DNA from: Marinimicrococcus sp033875255
GTDB lineage: Bacteria; Pseudomonadota; Alphaproteobacteria; Geminicoccales; Geminicoccaceae
Direction: 5' to 3'
Assembly (NCBI GenBank): GCA_033875255.1
Contig: JAWZSN010000019.1
Location: 62,001-126,000, forward strand
Length of the DNA: 64,000 bases
Shown here: positions 8,009 through 16,285 of the stretch, piece after piece
Layout: every line of letters starts with the position of its first letter
Position numbering within the stretch: the stretch's first letter is position 1
Notes under the pieces: model-generated
What the model saw: only the letters and a program-made list of their open reading frames with translations
Told to the model about the DNA's origin: nothing
The model's database searches: none
Program-made: the position numbers and the translations under genes

Positions 8009-10182
8009 CAAGAGGCGTTCCTTTCGAGGAGGCGGTGGCGCAGGAGGGTCAGGCGCGGCTGCTCGCCGAGATCGCGCACGGCGCGCTCGAGCGCCAGCGG
8101 CTCGGCCACCAGCACGGCCAGGCGCCGGGCACGGGTGAGCGCCGTGTAGAGCAGGCGGCGGCGCAGCATGCGGCCGTGCTGGCGCATCAGCACGACGACG
8201 ACCGCCGGATATTCCGACCCCTGCGCCTTGTGTACCGTCACGGCATAGGCCATGGCGAGCTGGTCGAGATCGTTGAAGGCGTAGACCACCTCGCGGCCGT
8301 CGAAGGTGACGGCCAGGGTCTGGCCCTGGCGGTCGAGGCCGGTGACCCGGCCGATATCGCCGTTATAGACGTCGCGCTCGTAATCGTTCTCCACCTGCAT
8401 CACCTTGTCGCCGATGCAAAAGCGGAGGAAGCGGCGCTCGATGCTGTCGGGCGGGTCGGGGTTGAGCCGGGCCTGGAGGCGCTGGTTGAGCTCGCGGGTG
8501 CCGACCGGCCCGCGGTTGGTCGGGCACAGGACCTGGACCTCGGCGAACGGATCGAGGCCGAAGCGCTCGGGAATCCGCTCGGCCACCAGCTCGACCACCT
8601 TGGCGGCGGCATCCTCGGGCAGCTCGGCGCGAATCCCGTAGCAATCGGCGAGCTCGCCCTCGGGCCGCTCGAAGCTGGGCAGCAGACCCTCGTTGATCCG
8701 GTGGGCGTTGCGCACGATGGCGCTGGTCGCCGCCTGCCGGAAGATCTCGGTCAGGCGCACCACCGGGACCACCGCCGAGGCGATGAGATCGGCCAGCACC
8801 TGGCCCGGTCCCACCGAGGGGAGCTGGTCGACGTCGCCCACCATGAGCAGCGAGGCCTCGTCGGGAAGGGCCTGCAGCAACCCCTCCATGAGGGCGAGAT
8901 CGACCATCGACATCTCGTCGACCACGAGAAGGTCGAGCTCCAGCGGCCGCTCGGCATTGCGCCGAAAGCCGCGGCCGGGGTCGGCCTCGAGCAGGCGGTG
9001 CAGCGTTTTGGCCTCGCGCCCGGTGCTCTCTGCGAGACGCTTGGCGGCGCGGCCGGTGGGTGCTGCCAGCGCGAGGCGCAGGTTCTTCTCCGGCAAGGCG
9101 GCAAGGATCGCGCGGACCAGCGTCGTCTTGCCGGTGCCGGGCCCGCCGGTAATGACCAGGAGCTTGCTGCGCAGGGCCTGGAGCACCGCCTCGCGCTGGG
9201 TCGGGGCCAGCTCGACGTCCAGCGAGCGCTCGGCCCGCGGCACCGCGTCGCCGGCCGCCTCGCCGTCCCAGGCGGGCAGGCCGCGCACCAGCCGCTCGAC
9301 ATCCTCGGCGATGGCCTGCTCGGCATGGGCGAGCGAGGGAAGCTGGACCCAGCGGCGTCCTGCGAAGCTCGCCTCGTCGAGCAGCTCCTGGGCGAGCGCC
9401 GCGTCGAGCGGTGCCGCCATGGCCTCCTCGGGAAGCTCCAGGAGATCGCCGGCCGCTTCCAGCAGGCTCTCGCGGGGCAGGGCGCTGTGACCGTCCTCGG
9501 CGGCATCCCGCAAGGCCTGCTCGAGCGCCGCCACGAGGCGCACCGGGGCATCCAGGGCGATGCCGACCCGGCGCGCCAGGGCGTCGGCGGTGAGGAATCC
9601 GATGCCGCGCACCTCGCGGGCCAGCGCGTAGGGATCGGCGGTCACCCGCGCCACCGCGCGGCTGCCCCAGGCGGCGAGGATCTGCCGGGCGCGGGCGAGG
9701 CCGACGCCGTTGGCGTGGAGGAACAGCAGGATGTCGCGGATCGAGCGCTCCTGCTGCCAGGCCTCGCCGATCCGTGTGGCGAGCTTGGGGCCGATGCCGC
9801 CGACCTCGCGCAGCCGGTGCGGCTCGCGCTCGAGGATGTGCGGCAGGGCCGTGCCGAAATGCCCGGCAAGCCGCTTGGCGAGCTCGGGGCCGAGCCCCTG
9901 GACGACGCCCGAGGCCAGGTAGCCGGCCAGCGCCTCCGGGCTGCTCGGCGGCAGCACGTCGACCTCCATGGCGGCGAACTGGCGACCCCAGGCGGGATCC
10001 TGCCGCCACGCGCCCCGGGCCCGCAGCACCTCGCCCGGATGGACCGGCGGGAGGTTGCCGACCAGCGTCGCCGGCTCGTCGGAGCCCTCGGCGCGCAGCC
10101 GTACCACCGTGTAGCCGTTCTCGGGGTTGTGGTAGACGATACGCTCGATGGTGCCCGAGAGCGTGGCAGCGGGCTCGCTCAT
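8008..10182 (-). CDS. RecD2-like ATP-dependent DNA helicase
   Basis: A 724-residue superfamily 1B (5'-3') helicase of the RecD2/TraA type. The N-terminal region (1-330) has an OB-like start (LSGTIERIVYHNPENGYTV) and helix-hairpin-helix repeats (LREVGGIGPKLATRIGEAW). Walker A is GGPGTGKTTLV near residue 345 and Walker B is VDEMSMVD near residue 425. The C-terminal UvrD-like domain ends with AYAVTVHKAQGSEYPAVV. No recB or recC is nearby, which fits the stand-alone RecD2 type acting in replication stress or repair rather than RecBCD. ATG 10182 is preferred over an upstream in-frame start because conserved sequence begins right after it. It is coupled to the phosphatase gene downstream. Confidence 0.9.
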   Translation of the reverse strand: MSEPAATLSGTIERIVYHNPENGYTVVRLRAEGSDEPATLVGNLPPVHPGEVLRARGAWRQDPAWGRQFAAMEVDVLPPSSPEALAGYLASGVVQGLGPELAKRLAGHFGTALPHILEREPHRLREVGGIGPKLATRIGEAWQQERSIRDILLFLHANGVGLARARQILAAWGSRAVARVTADPYALAREVRGIGFLTADALARRVGIALDAPVRLVAALEQALRDAAEDGHSALPRESLLEAAGDLLELPEEAMAAPLDAALAQELLDEASFAGRRWVQLPSLAHAEQAIAEDVERLVRGLPAWDGEAAGDAVPRAERSLDVELAPTQREAVLQALRSKLLVITGGPGTGKTTLVRAILAALPEKNLRLALAAPTGRAAKRLAESTGREAKTLHRLLEADPGRGFRRNAERPLELDLLVVDEMSMVDLALMEGLLQALPDEASLLMVGDVDQLPSVGPGQVLADLIASAVVPVVRLTEIFRQAATSAIVRNAHRINEGLLPSFERPEGELADCYGIRAELPEDAAAKVVELVAERIPERFGLDPFAEVQVLCPTNRGPVGTRELNQRLQARLNPDPPDSIERRFLRFCIGDKVMQVENDYERDVYNGDIGRVTGLDRQGQTLAVTFDGREVVYAFNDLDQLAMAYAVTVHKAQGSEYPAVVVVLMRQHGRMLRRRLLYTALTRARRLAVLVAEPLALERAVRDLGEQPRLTLLRHRLLERNAS

Positions 10183-10347
10183 GCCGGTGCGTCGCGCTCG
10201 AGGTCGGTGTATGGCGGGCGCGCGGGGACGGCGAAGGGCGACATGGTATTTCCGCAATTGCCTAGCGTGCGCTGCCGCCCTGAGAGCGCGCCGCGCGCAA
10301 GGAGCTTAGCGCCCCCGGGCCGCGTCACCTAGAGGGAGAGGACGGCG

Positions 10348-11145
10348 ATGACGAGCAGCGCCTGGAAAGCCTGGCGGCCGGGCAGGGTGCCGGCGCTCCC
10401 GGGGCTGGCGCCGGTGGTGGGCCATCGCGGTGCCGCGCTCCACGCGCCCGAGAACACGATGGTCTCGATCAGGAAGGCGCATGCGCTGGGGGCGCGCTGG
10501 GTCGAGATCGACGTCAAGCTCAGCCGCGACGGCGTGCCCTTCCTGCTGCACGACGAGACCCTGGAGCGGACCACCAGCGGCAGCGGACCGGCGGCGGCGA
10601 AGAGCTGGGAGGAGCTCGCCGCCCTGGATGCCGGCAGCTGGTTCGGCGAGGCCTTTCGCGGCGAGCCGCTGCTCTCGCTGGAGGCGCTGGTGGCCCTCCT
10701 GCTCGAGCTGGGCATGGCGGTGAATGTCGAGATCAAGCCCTGCCCGGGCCGCGAGGAGGAGACCGCCCTGGTGGCCGGGGAGATGCTCGCGCGGCTGTGG
10801 CCGAAGGACGGGCCGGTGCTGCTCTTCTCGAGCTTCAGGCGGGCCTCGCTGGCCGCCTTGCAGCGCAGCGCCCCGCGCTTTCCCCGCGGCCTTCTGGTGG
10901 AGGCCCTGCCGCAAGACTGGGCGCAGGCGATGCAGGATCTGGGCTGCACCACGCTTCATCCCTCGCACCGCTGCCTCGAGCCGGGCGGGCTGCGCCTGCT
11001 CAAGGAGCAGGGCGTTCCGGTCCTGCTCTACACGGTCAACGAGGCGGAACGCGCGAGGGAGCTTTTGGAGGCCGGCGCCGACGCCATCATCACCGACGCG
11101 CCGGAGCGTATCCTGCCGCTCGTCGCGGCCGGCGCAACGGCCTAG
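10348..11145 (+). CDS. Glycerophosphodiester phosphodiesterase
   Basis: A 265-residue cytosolic GDPD (UgpQ-like), which hydrolyses glycerophosphodiesters to sn-glycerol 3-phosphate and an alcohol. The catalytic region shows VGHRGAALHAPENTMVSI near residue 25 (His and the HRG/PEN signature), WVEIDVKLSRDGVPFLLHDETLERTT near residues 51-76 (the E-D pair and second His), and NVEIKPC near residue 128. The C-terminus has GVPVLLYTVNEAERARELLEAGADAIITDAP, the end of the TIM barrel. There is no signal peptide. A GGGAGAGGA ribosome site precedes the ATG. It is convergent with lexA. Confidence 0.93.
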   Translation: MTSSAWKAWRPGRVPALPGLAPVVGHRGAALHAPENTMVSIRKAHALGARWVEIDVKLSRDGVPFLLHDETLERTTSGSGPAAAKSWEELAALDAGSWFGEAFRGEPLLSLEALVALLLELGMAVNVEIKPCPGREEETALVAGEMLARLWPKDGPVLLFSSFRRASLAALQRSAPRFPRGLLVEALPQDWAQAMQDLGCTTLHPSHRCLEPGGLRLLKEQGVPVLLYTVNEAERARELLEAGADAIITDAPERILPLVAAGATA

Positions 11146-11181
11146 AGGGGCGGCGCCGCACGCGCCTGCCCGGGCACGGGC

Positions 11182-11892
11182 TCAGTAGCGGCGCAGCAGG
11201 CCGATCAGCCGGCCCTGCACCTTCACCTGGTGGGGGCCGAAGATGCGGGTCTCGTAGTCGGGATTGGCGGCCTCCAGGGCGATGGAGGCGCCACGCCGCC
11301 GCAGCCGCTTCAAGGTGACCTCGCGCTCGTCGATCAGGGCCACGACGATCTCGCCGTTCTCGGCGGTGTCGGCGCGCTTGATGATGACGAAATCCTCGTC
11401 GTGGATACCGGCCTCGATCATCGAGTCGCCGACCACCTGGAGCACGTAGTGCTCGCCGTCGCCGACCAGCATCGCCGGCACGTCGATGGTGGTGCTGGTC
11501 TCGGCCAGAGCCTCGATCGGCGTGCCGGCGGCGATCCGGCCGTAGACCGGCAGGTCGACATGGCCGGTGGCGCCGATCAGCGTCGGCGAGCGGCGCACCG
11601 CGCCGAACTCGGGGCGCACGATGTTGGAGGAGGGGAGCCGCGCCGCAGCGGCCCGGCGGCTTGCCGGCTCGGGCTCGGGGGCCGGCGGGCGGACCACCTC
11701 GATGGCGCGCGCCCGGTAGGCAAGGCGGCGGATGTGGCCGCGCTCCTCGAGCCCCGAGATGAGCCGGTGGATGCCCGACTTGGACTTGAGCCTCAGCGCC
11801 TTGCGCATCTCGTCGAAGGATGGCGGCACGCCGTTGCGCTCCACGAACTCGTGGATGAACCGCAACAGTTGAAGCTGGCGCTGCGTGAGCAC
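11182..11892 (-). CDS. lexA: LexA repressor
   Basis: A 236-residue SOS repressor. The N-terminal winged helix is MLTQRQLQLLRFIHEF through RLISGLEERGHIRR (1-65). The self-cleavage site is the Ala-Gly bond in GRIAAGTPIEA. The latent protease has Ser in VVGDSMIEAG and Lys in FVIIKRADTAENG. The linker is longer than in E. coli LexA, as in other alphaproteobacteria. The start is a GTG at 11892, preceded by GGGGAG. An alphaproteobacterial SOS box lies 48 bp upstream, so autoregulation by DNA damage is expected. It closes the leftward trpGDC-moaC-moeA run. Confidence 0.96.
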   Translation of the reverse strand: MLTQRQLQLLRFIHEFVERNGVPPSFDEMRKALRLKSKSGIHRLISGLEERGHIRRLAYRARAIEVVRPPAPEPEPASRRAAAARLPSSNIVRPEFGAVRRSPTLIGATGHVDLPVYGRIAAGTPIEALAETSTTIDVPAMLVGDGEHYVLQVVGDSMIEAGIHDEDFVIIKRADTAENGEIVVALIDEREVTLKRLRRRGASIALEAANPDYETRIFGPHQVKVQGRLIGLLRRY

Positions 11893-11939
11893 GCCTGGAC
11901 TCCCCGGCCGGAGGCGGAAGGGCGACGGATGGAGAAAAT

Positions 11940-11954
11940 GTTCTAATTAAGTTC
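11940..11954 (-). promoter_or_regulatory. LexA-binding SOS box upstream of lexA
   Basis: The sequence GTTCTAATTAAGTTC fits GTTC-N7-GTTC exactly, the operator of alphaproteobacterial LexA. It lies between moeA and lexA, 48 bp from the GTG start, where bound repressor would cover the promoter. The AT-rich spacer stands out against the GC-rich surroundings. Confidence 0.93.
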
Positions 11955-12024
11955 TTGTCGCCGGTCAACGACGTGTTGGCGGCGTGTCGGTGCCGTGGTG
12001 GCGGTCCGACGTGCGATTCGGCGC

Positions 12025-13233
12025 TCAGGAAGCGCGCAGGACGCGTGCCAGCGGTACCCAGGAGACGATCTCGCCGGCGGCCGCCGCGGGAGCATGGGGC
12101 GGCCGCACCACCAGAGCATCGGCACGCGCCAGGGTTGCGAACATCGAGCTGTCCTGGCGCGAGGCGGGCCGCAGAACCGGACCCGAGGGACCTTGCTCGA
12201 TGGTGGCGCGCATATACTCCTCGCGCTCGTCGTTGGCCTGCAGCGGGGCCGCCAGCGGCGCGGTCTCGAGCGGCAGGCCGGTCGGCCGGCCGAGGAGCCG
12301 TTGCAGCACCGGACGCAGGAACACCACGGCGCAGACCGCAGCCGACACCGGATTGCCGGGAAGGCCCAGCAGTGGCACGCCCATGACCTTGCCGAAGATC
12401 AGCGGCTTGCCCGGCCGCATGGCGATCTTCCAGAAGTCGAGCTCCATGCCGGCCTCGCCCAGCGCCGGCCGCAGCAGGTCGTACTCGCCGACCGATGCGC
12501 CGCCGGTGGTGAGCAGGAGATCGGCGCCGCGTGCCTGGGCAAGCGCGTCGGCCAGGGCGTCCGGATGGTCGGCGGCGATGCCCAGATCGACCGGCTCGCC
12601 GCCCCAGCGGCGGACCAGGGCCGCCAGCGCCGTGCTGTTGGAGCTGACGATCCCGGCCGGCGGCACCGGCTCGCCCGGCCGCACCAGCTCGTCGCCGGTG
12701 GCGAGGATGGCCACCCGCGGCCGGCGCCGCACCGCGAGCCAGCCGTGCCCCATCGCCCCGGCAAGGCCCAGCTCGAGCGGGCCCAGCAGCGTGCCTGCAG
12801 CGAGACCGGTCCAGCCTTCCGAGAAATCCAGGCCGGCCGGGCGGACGAACTCGCCGACCGTGCAGGCGCGCAGGAAGCGGACGCGGCTGCCCTCGCGCCG
12901 GGCGTTCTCCTGGATGGCGATGGCGTCGGCGCCCTCGGGCAGCGGCGCGCCGGTGAAGATGCGCACCGCCTGGCCGGCGCCCACCGGTGGCGGCGGCGGC
13001 CCGCCGGCGCGCGATTCGCCCACCACGCCGAACCAGCGCTCGGGCGCCTGCGTCTCGCCGGAGCGCACGGCATAGCCGTCCATGGCCGAGACGGCGCAGG
13101 GGGGCTGGCTGCGGCGTGCCACGAGATCGGCCGCCAGCACGCGGTCGAGCGCCTCGGGCAGGGGCAGCCATTCGCCCGGGCCCGGGCTCAGCGCCTCGAG
13201 GATGCGCGCGCGCGCCTCGGCGACCGCGAGCAT
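12025..13233 (-). CDS. moeA: Molybdopterin molybdenumtransferase MoeA
   Basis: A 402-residue MoeA of normal length, which inserts molybdate into adenylated molybdopterin to complete the cofactor. Visible marks are the substrate region SAMDGYAVRSGE near residue 50, IFTGAPLPEGADAIAIQE near residue 92, ATGDELVRPGEPVPPAGIVSSN near residue 180, the TTGGASVGEYDL glycine loop near residue 248 and GLPGNPVSA near residue 295. ATG 13233 is chosen because the residues upstream in the same frame are antisense to moaC. It follows moaC by 2 bp and precedes lexA, a common alphaproteobacterial order. Confidence 0.95.
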   Translation of the reverse strand: MLAVAEARARILEALSPGPGEWLPLPEALDRVLAADLVARRSQPPCAVSAMDGYAVRSGETQAPERWFGVVGESRAGGPPPPPVGAGQAVRIFTGAPLPEGADAIAIQENARREGSRVRFLRACTVGEFVRPAGLDFSEGWTGLAAGTLLGPLELGLAGAMGHGWLAVRRRPRVAILATGDELVRPGEPVPPAGIVSSNSTALAALVRRWGGEPVDLGIAADHPDALADALAQARGADLLLTTGGASVGEYDLLRPALGEAGMELDFWKIAMRPGKPLIFGKVMGVPLLGLPGNPVSAAVCAVVFLRPVLQRLLGRPTGLPLETAPLAAPLQANDEREEYMRATIEQGPSGPVLRPASRQDSSMFATLARADALVVRPPHAPAAAAGEIVSWVPLARVLRAS

Positions 13234-13235
13234 GC

Positions 13236-13730
13236 TCAGCCGCCGCCCGGCGCTCTGTCGGCGCGGTACTCGCCGGAGCGGCCGCCGCTCTTGTGGACCA
13301 GCCGGATCTCGCTGATCCGCATGCCACGGTCGACCGCCTTGCACATGTCGTAGACGGTAAGGGCGGCCACCGTCACCGCGGTCAGCGCCTCCATCTCCAC
13401 GCCGGTGCGCCCGGTAAGCCGGCAGGTGGCGGTGATCTCGACCCCAGCCTCCTCCTCGAGCAGCGCCAGCTCGACCTTGACCGATTCCAGCGGCAGCGGG
13501 TGGCACAGCGGGATCAGATCGGGGGTGCGCTTGGCGCCCATGATGCCGGCCAACTGCGCCACCGAGAGCACGTCGCCCTTCTTGAAGCCGCGCTCGGCGA
13601 TCTTTTGCGCCGTCTCCTTGCGCATCAGCACCCGTCCCGTGGCCGTGGCGCTGCGCACGGTGACGTCCTTGGCCGAGACGTCGACCATCACCGCGTTGCC
13701 CTCGGCGTCGAAATGGGTGAGCCCGCTCAT
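13236..13730 (-). CDS. moaC: Cyclic pyranopterin monophosphate synthase MoaC
   Basis: A 164-residue MoaC, the second enzyme of molybdenum-cofactor synthesis, which forms cyclic pyranopterin monophosphate from the product of MoaA. The conserved LIPLCHPLPLESVKV motif, GRTGVEMEALTAVTVAALTVYDM and the catalytic KAVDRGMRISEIRLVHKSGG run are all present. Its ATG overlaps the trpC stop (ATGA), so translation is coupled to tryptophan genes even though the pathways are unrelated. No moaA is in the window. Confidence 0.96.
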   Translation of the reverse strand: MSGLTHFDAEGNAVMVDVSAKDVTVRSATATGRVLMRKETAQKIAERGFKKGDVLSVAQLAGIMGAKRTPDLIPLCHPLPLESVKVELALLEEEAGVEITATCRLTGRTGVEMEALTAVTVAALTVYDMCKAVDRGMRISEIRLVHKSGGRSGEYRADRAPGGG

Positions 13731-14530
13731 GCCGCCGCCTCCAGGCCCAGGAGCGCGCGGGTGGCGGCGGCGACGTCAGGCTGGCGCATCAGCGACTCGC
13801 CGACGAGGAACGCGCGGGCGCCGACCTCGCGCATGCGCAGGAGGTCGCCATGGCCGTAGAGCCCGCTCTCGGCCACCAGCAGGCGGTCTGCCGGCACTCT
13901 CGGCGCCAGCTCGACCGTGGTGGCGATATCGACCTTCAGGGTCTTGAGATTGCGGTTGTTGATGCCGATGAGCGGGCTGTCGAGGCGGAGCGCGCGGTCC
14001 AGCTCGGGGCCGTCATGGACCTCCACCAGGACGTCCATGCCGAGCTCCCTCGCCTGGTCCGCGAGGTCTGCGGCCTGCCCGTCCTCGAGGGCCGCCATGA
14101 TCAGCAGGATGCAGTCCGCGCCCAGCGCCCGGGCTTCGAGCACCTGGTAAGGGTCGATCATGAAGTCCTTGCGAAGGCAGGGAAGATCGACGGCAGCGCG
14201 CGCAGCCACCAGATACTCGTCGGCGCCCTGGAACCAGGGCGCGTCGGTCAGCACGGAAAGGCAGCTCGCACCGCCTGCCGCATAGGCCCGGGCCAGCGTG
14301 GGCGGGTCGAAGTCGGCGCGGATCAGGCCCTTGCTGGGTGAGGCCTTCTTGATCTCGGCGATCAGGGCCGGGCGGCCGGCCTCGTCGCTGCGGGCAAGGG
14401 CGGCGGCGAAGCTGCGAGGGGCCGAGGCCGCCTTCGCCTCCGCCTCGAGCCGGCTCGGCGGGCAGGCGGCCTTGCGGGCCGCCACATGCTCGCGCTTGGT
14501 AGCGCAGATCCGGGCGAGGACGTCGCTCAA
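13727..14530 (-). CDS. trpC: Indole-3-glycerol phosphate synthase TrpC
   Basis: A 267-residue TIM-barrel enzyme closing the indole ring of tryptophan. Catalytic elements are ALIAEIKKASPSKG (Lys) near residue 56, CLSVLTDAPWFQG near residue 89, CLRKDFMIDPYQ near residue 117, GINNRNLKTLKVD near residue 185 and LVAESGLYGHGDL near residue 222. It is monofunctional, with no TrpF fusion. The start appears to be TTG at 14530, 4 bp after the trpD stop; no ATG gives a complete N-terminus. Confidence 0.95.
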   Translation of the reverse strand: MSDVLARICATKREHVAARKAACPPSRLEAEAKAASAPRSFAAALARSDEAGRPALIAEIKKASPSKGLIRADFDPPTLARAYAAGGASCLSVLTDAPWFQGADEYLVAARAAVDLPCLRKDFMIDPYQVLEARALGADCILLIMAALEDGQAADLADQARELGMDVLVEVHDGPELDRALRLDSPLIGINNRNLKTLKVDIATTVELAPRVPADRLLVAESGLYGHGDLLRMREVGARAFLVGESLMRQPDVAAATRALLGLEAAA

Positions 14531-14534
14531 GGGC

Positions 14535-15566
14535 TTACTCTTTGCGGTTGGTGATGCGCACGAGGCGCTCGAGGGCGGCGAGCGCGCGCTCCTGGTCGAT
14601 AGACTCGGCCGCCAGGGCCGCGCCCTCCTCGAGCGAAGCGGCCCGTCCGGCCACGATCAGGGCGCCGGCCGCCGAGAACAGCACGGCGTCGCGGAAGGGA
14701 CCTCGCACGCCGTTGAGGACGGCGCGGATCGCCTCGGCATTGTGGGCCGGATCGCCGCCCTTGAGATCGGCCAGGGTGGCACGCGGCAGGCCCGCATCCT
14801 CGGGCGTCACCTCGAAGCTGCGCACCTTGCCCTCGTGCCACTCGGCCACGAGGCTGGGACCGGTCGTCGACAGCTCGTCGAGCCCGTCGCTGCCGTGAAC
14901 GACCCACGCCTTTTCGGCCCCGAGCCGGCCCAGCACCTCGGCCAGCGGCTCGGCCCAGCGGGCGGCGAAGACGCCCATGAGCTGGCGCCTGACCCCGGCG
15001 GGGTTGGCCAGCGGGCCCAGCAGGTTGAAGATGGTGCGGGTGCCCAGCTCGACCCTGGGGCCGGCGACGTGGCGCATGGCGCCATGGTGGCGCGGCGCCA
15101 TCATGAAGCCGATGCCGGCCTCGGCGATGGCCTCCTCGATCAGCGGCAGCTCGGCATCGATGTCGACGCCGAGCTCGCCCAGCACGTCGGAGGAGCCGGA
15201 GCGCGACGACAGGCTGCGGTTGCCGTGCTTGGCGACGGGCACGCCACAACCGGCGACCACGAGCGCCGCGGCGGTCGAGATATTGTAGGTGCCGGCCCCG
15301 TCGCCGCCGGTCCCGCAGGTGTCGATGGCGCCGGCCGGCGCCTTGACCCGCACCATGCGCTCGCGCAGCACGGCGGCCCCGGCGGCGATCTCGTCGATGG
15401 TCTCGCCGCGCACCCGGAGCGCCATCAAGAAGCCCGCCATCTGGGCCGGTGTGGCGTCGCCCGCCATCATCGTCGCGAAGGCCTCGCGGGCTTCTGCCAT
15501 CTCCAGCGGCCGGGCCTCGGCGACCTTGTTGAGAAGAGTGCGAAAACGCTGCAGCTCGGCGCTCAT
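14535..15566 (-). CDS. trpD: Anthranilate phosphoribosyltransferase TrpD
   Basis: A 343-residue enzyme transferring phosphoribose from PRPP to anthranilate. The PRPP-binding glycine loop is DTCGTGGDGAGTYNIST near residue 82, followed by the KHGNRSLSSRSGSSDVLGELG region near residue 112. The second metal site shows as GPLANPAGV and HGSDGLDELS later in the chain. Its start overlaps the trpG stop by 4 bp (ATGA), giving the usual trpGDC order. Confidence 0.96.
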   Translation of the reverse strand: MSAELQRFRTLLNKVAEARPLEMAEAREAFATMMAGDATPAQMAGFLMALRVRGETIDEIAAGAAVLRERMVRVKAPAGAIDTCGTGGDGAGTYNISTAAALVVAGCGVPVAKHGNRSLSSRSGSSDVLGELGVDIDAELPLIEEAIAEAGIGFMMAPRHHGAMRHVAGPRVELGTRTIFNLLGPLANPAGVRRQLMGVFAARWAEPLAEVLGRLGAEKAWVVHGSDGLDELSTTGPSLVAEWHEGKVRSFEVTPEDAGLPRATLADLKGGDPAHNAEAIRAVLNGVRGPFRDAVLFSAAGALIVAGRAASLEEGAALAAESIDQERALAALERLVRITNRKE

Positions 15567-16147
15567 GCAGCCACTCCGGGGCGCGCCAGCTCGAGAAAGT
15601 TGCCGAGCAGGCGATGGCCGTGCTGCGTGGCGATGCTCTCGGGGTGGAACTGCACGCCGTGGATCGGCAGGCGCCGGTGTCGCAGGCCCATGATCACGCC
15701 GTCCTCGGTCCGCGCATTGACCACGAGATCCTCGGGCAGCACGGCCTCGACGGCGGCCAGCGAATGGTAGCGGGTGGCCTCGAAGGGCGAGGGCAGGCCG
15801 GCGAAGACGCCGGTCCCGTCATGGGTGACGCGGCCCATCTTGCCGTGCATCGGCAGCGGCGCGCGCGTCACCTCGCCGCCGAAGGCCTGGGCGATCGCCT
15901 GGTGGCCGAGACACACGCCCAGCACGGGGCATCGCCCGGCGGCGGCGCGGACCAGGGGAAGGCTGATGCCGGCGCGGTCGGGATCGCACGGGCCGGGCGA
16001 GATGCAGATCGCCTCGGGCTGCCAGCCGAGCGCCTCCTCGACCGTGATCTCGTCGTTGCGGACGACCTTCACCACCGCCCCGAGCTCGCTCAGATAGTGG
16101 TAGAGGTTCCAGGTGAAACTGTCGTAATTGTCGATGAGTAGCAGCAT
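15563..16147 (-). CDS. trpG: Anthranilate synthase glutamine amidotransferase TrpG
   Basis: A 194-residue class I glutaminase supplying ammonia to TrpE. It shows LLIDNYDSFTWNL at the N-terminus, the nucleophile Cys in LGVCLGHQAIAQAFGG near residue 78, and the His/Glu pair in GVQFHPESI near residue 170. ATG 16147 is preferred over an upstream in-frame codon because the first beta-strand starts right there. It heads the leftward trpGDC-moaC-moeA operon. Its partner TrpE is encoded separately at 17987-19489 on the same strand, with two intergenic regions and an opposing gene between them. Confidence 0.95.
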   Translation of the reverse strand: MLLLIDNYDSFTWNLYHYLSELGAVVKVVRNDEITVEEALGWQPEAICISPGPCDPDRAGISLPLVRAAAGRCPVLGVCLGHQAIAQAFGGEVTRAPLPMHGKMGRVTHDGTGVFAGLPSPFEATRYHSLAAVEAVLPEDLVVNARTEDGVIMGLRHRRLPIHGVQFHPESIATQHGHRLLGNFLELARPGVAA

Positions 16148-16285
16148 GAAAGGTCCGCTCCCGGCGCCGCCGGCAGGCGCCGCGCAGGTCAGGAAAGCCG
16201 TGGGGGCACGCTTCGTCAAGGGCGCAGCACCGCGGTCGCCGCGCGCCCCGGCCGGGTGGTCCGCTCACGCCTAGACGGAGGATCG

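Noticed and set aside
8035..10332. A 765-codon plus-strand frame opposite the helicase
   Set aside because: Antisense artefact of high GC; the minus strand has full RecD2 motifs.
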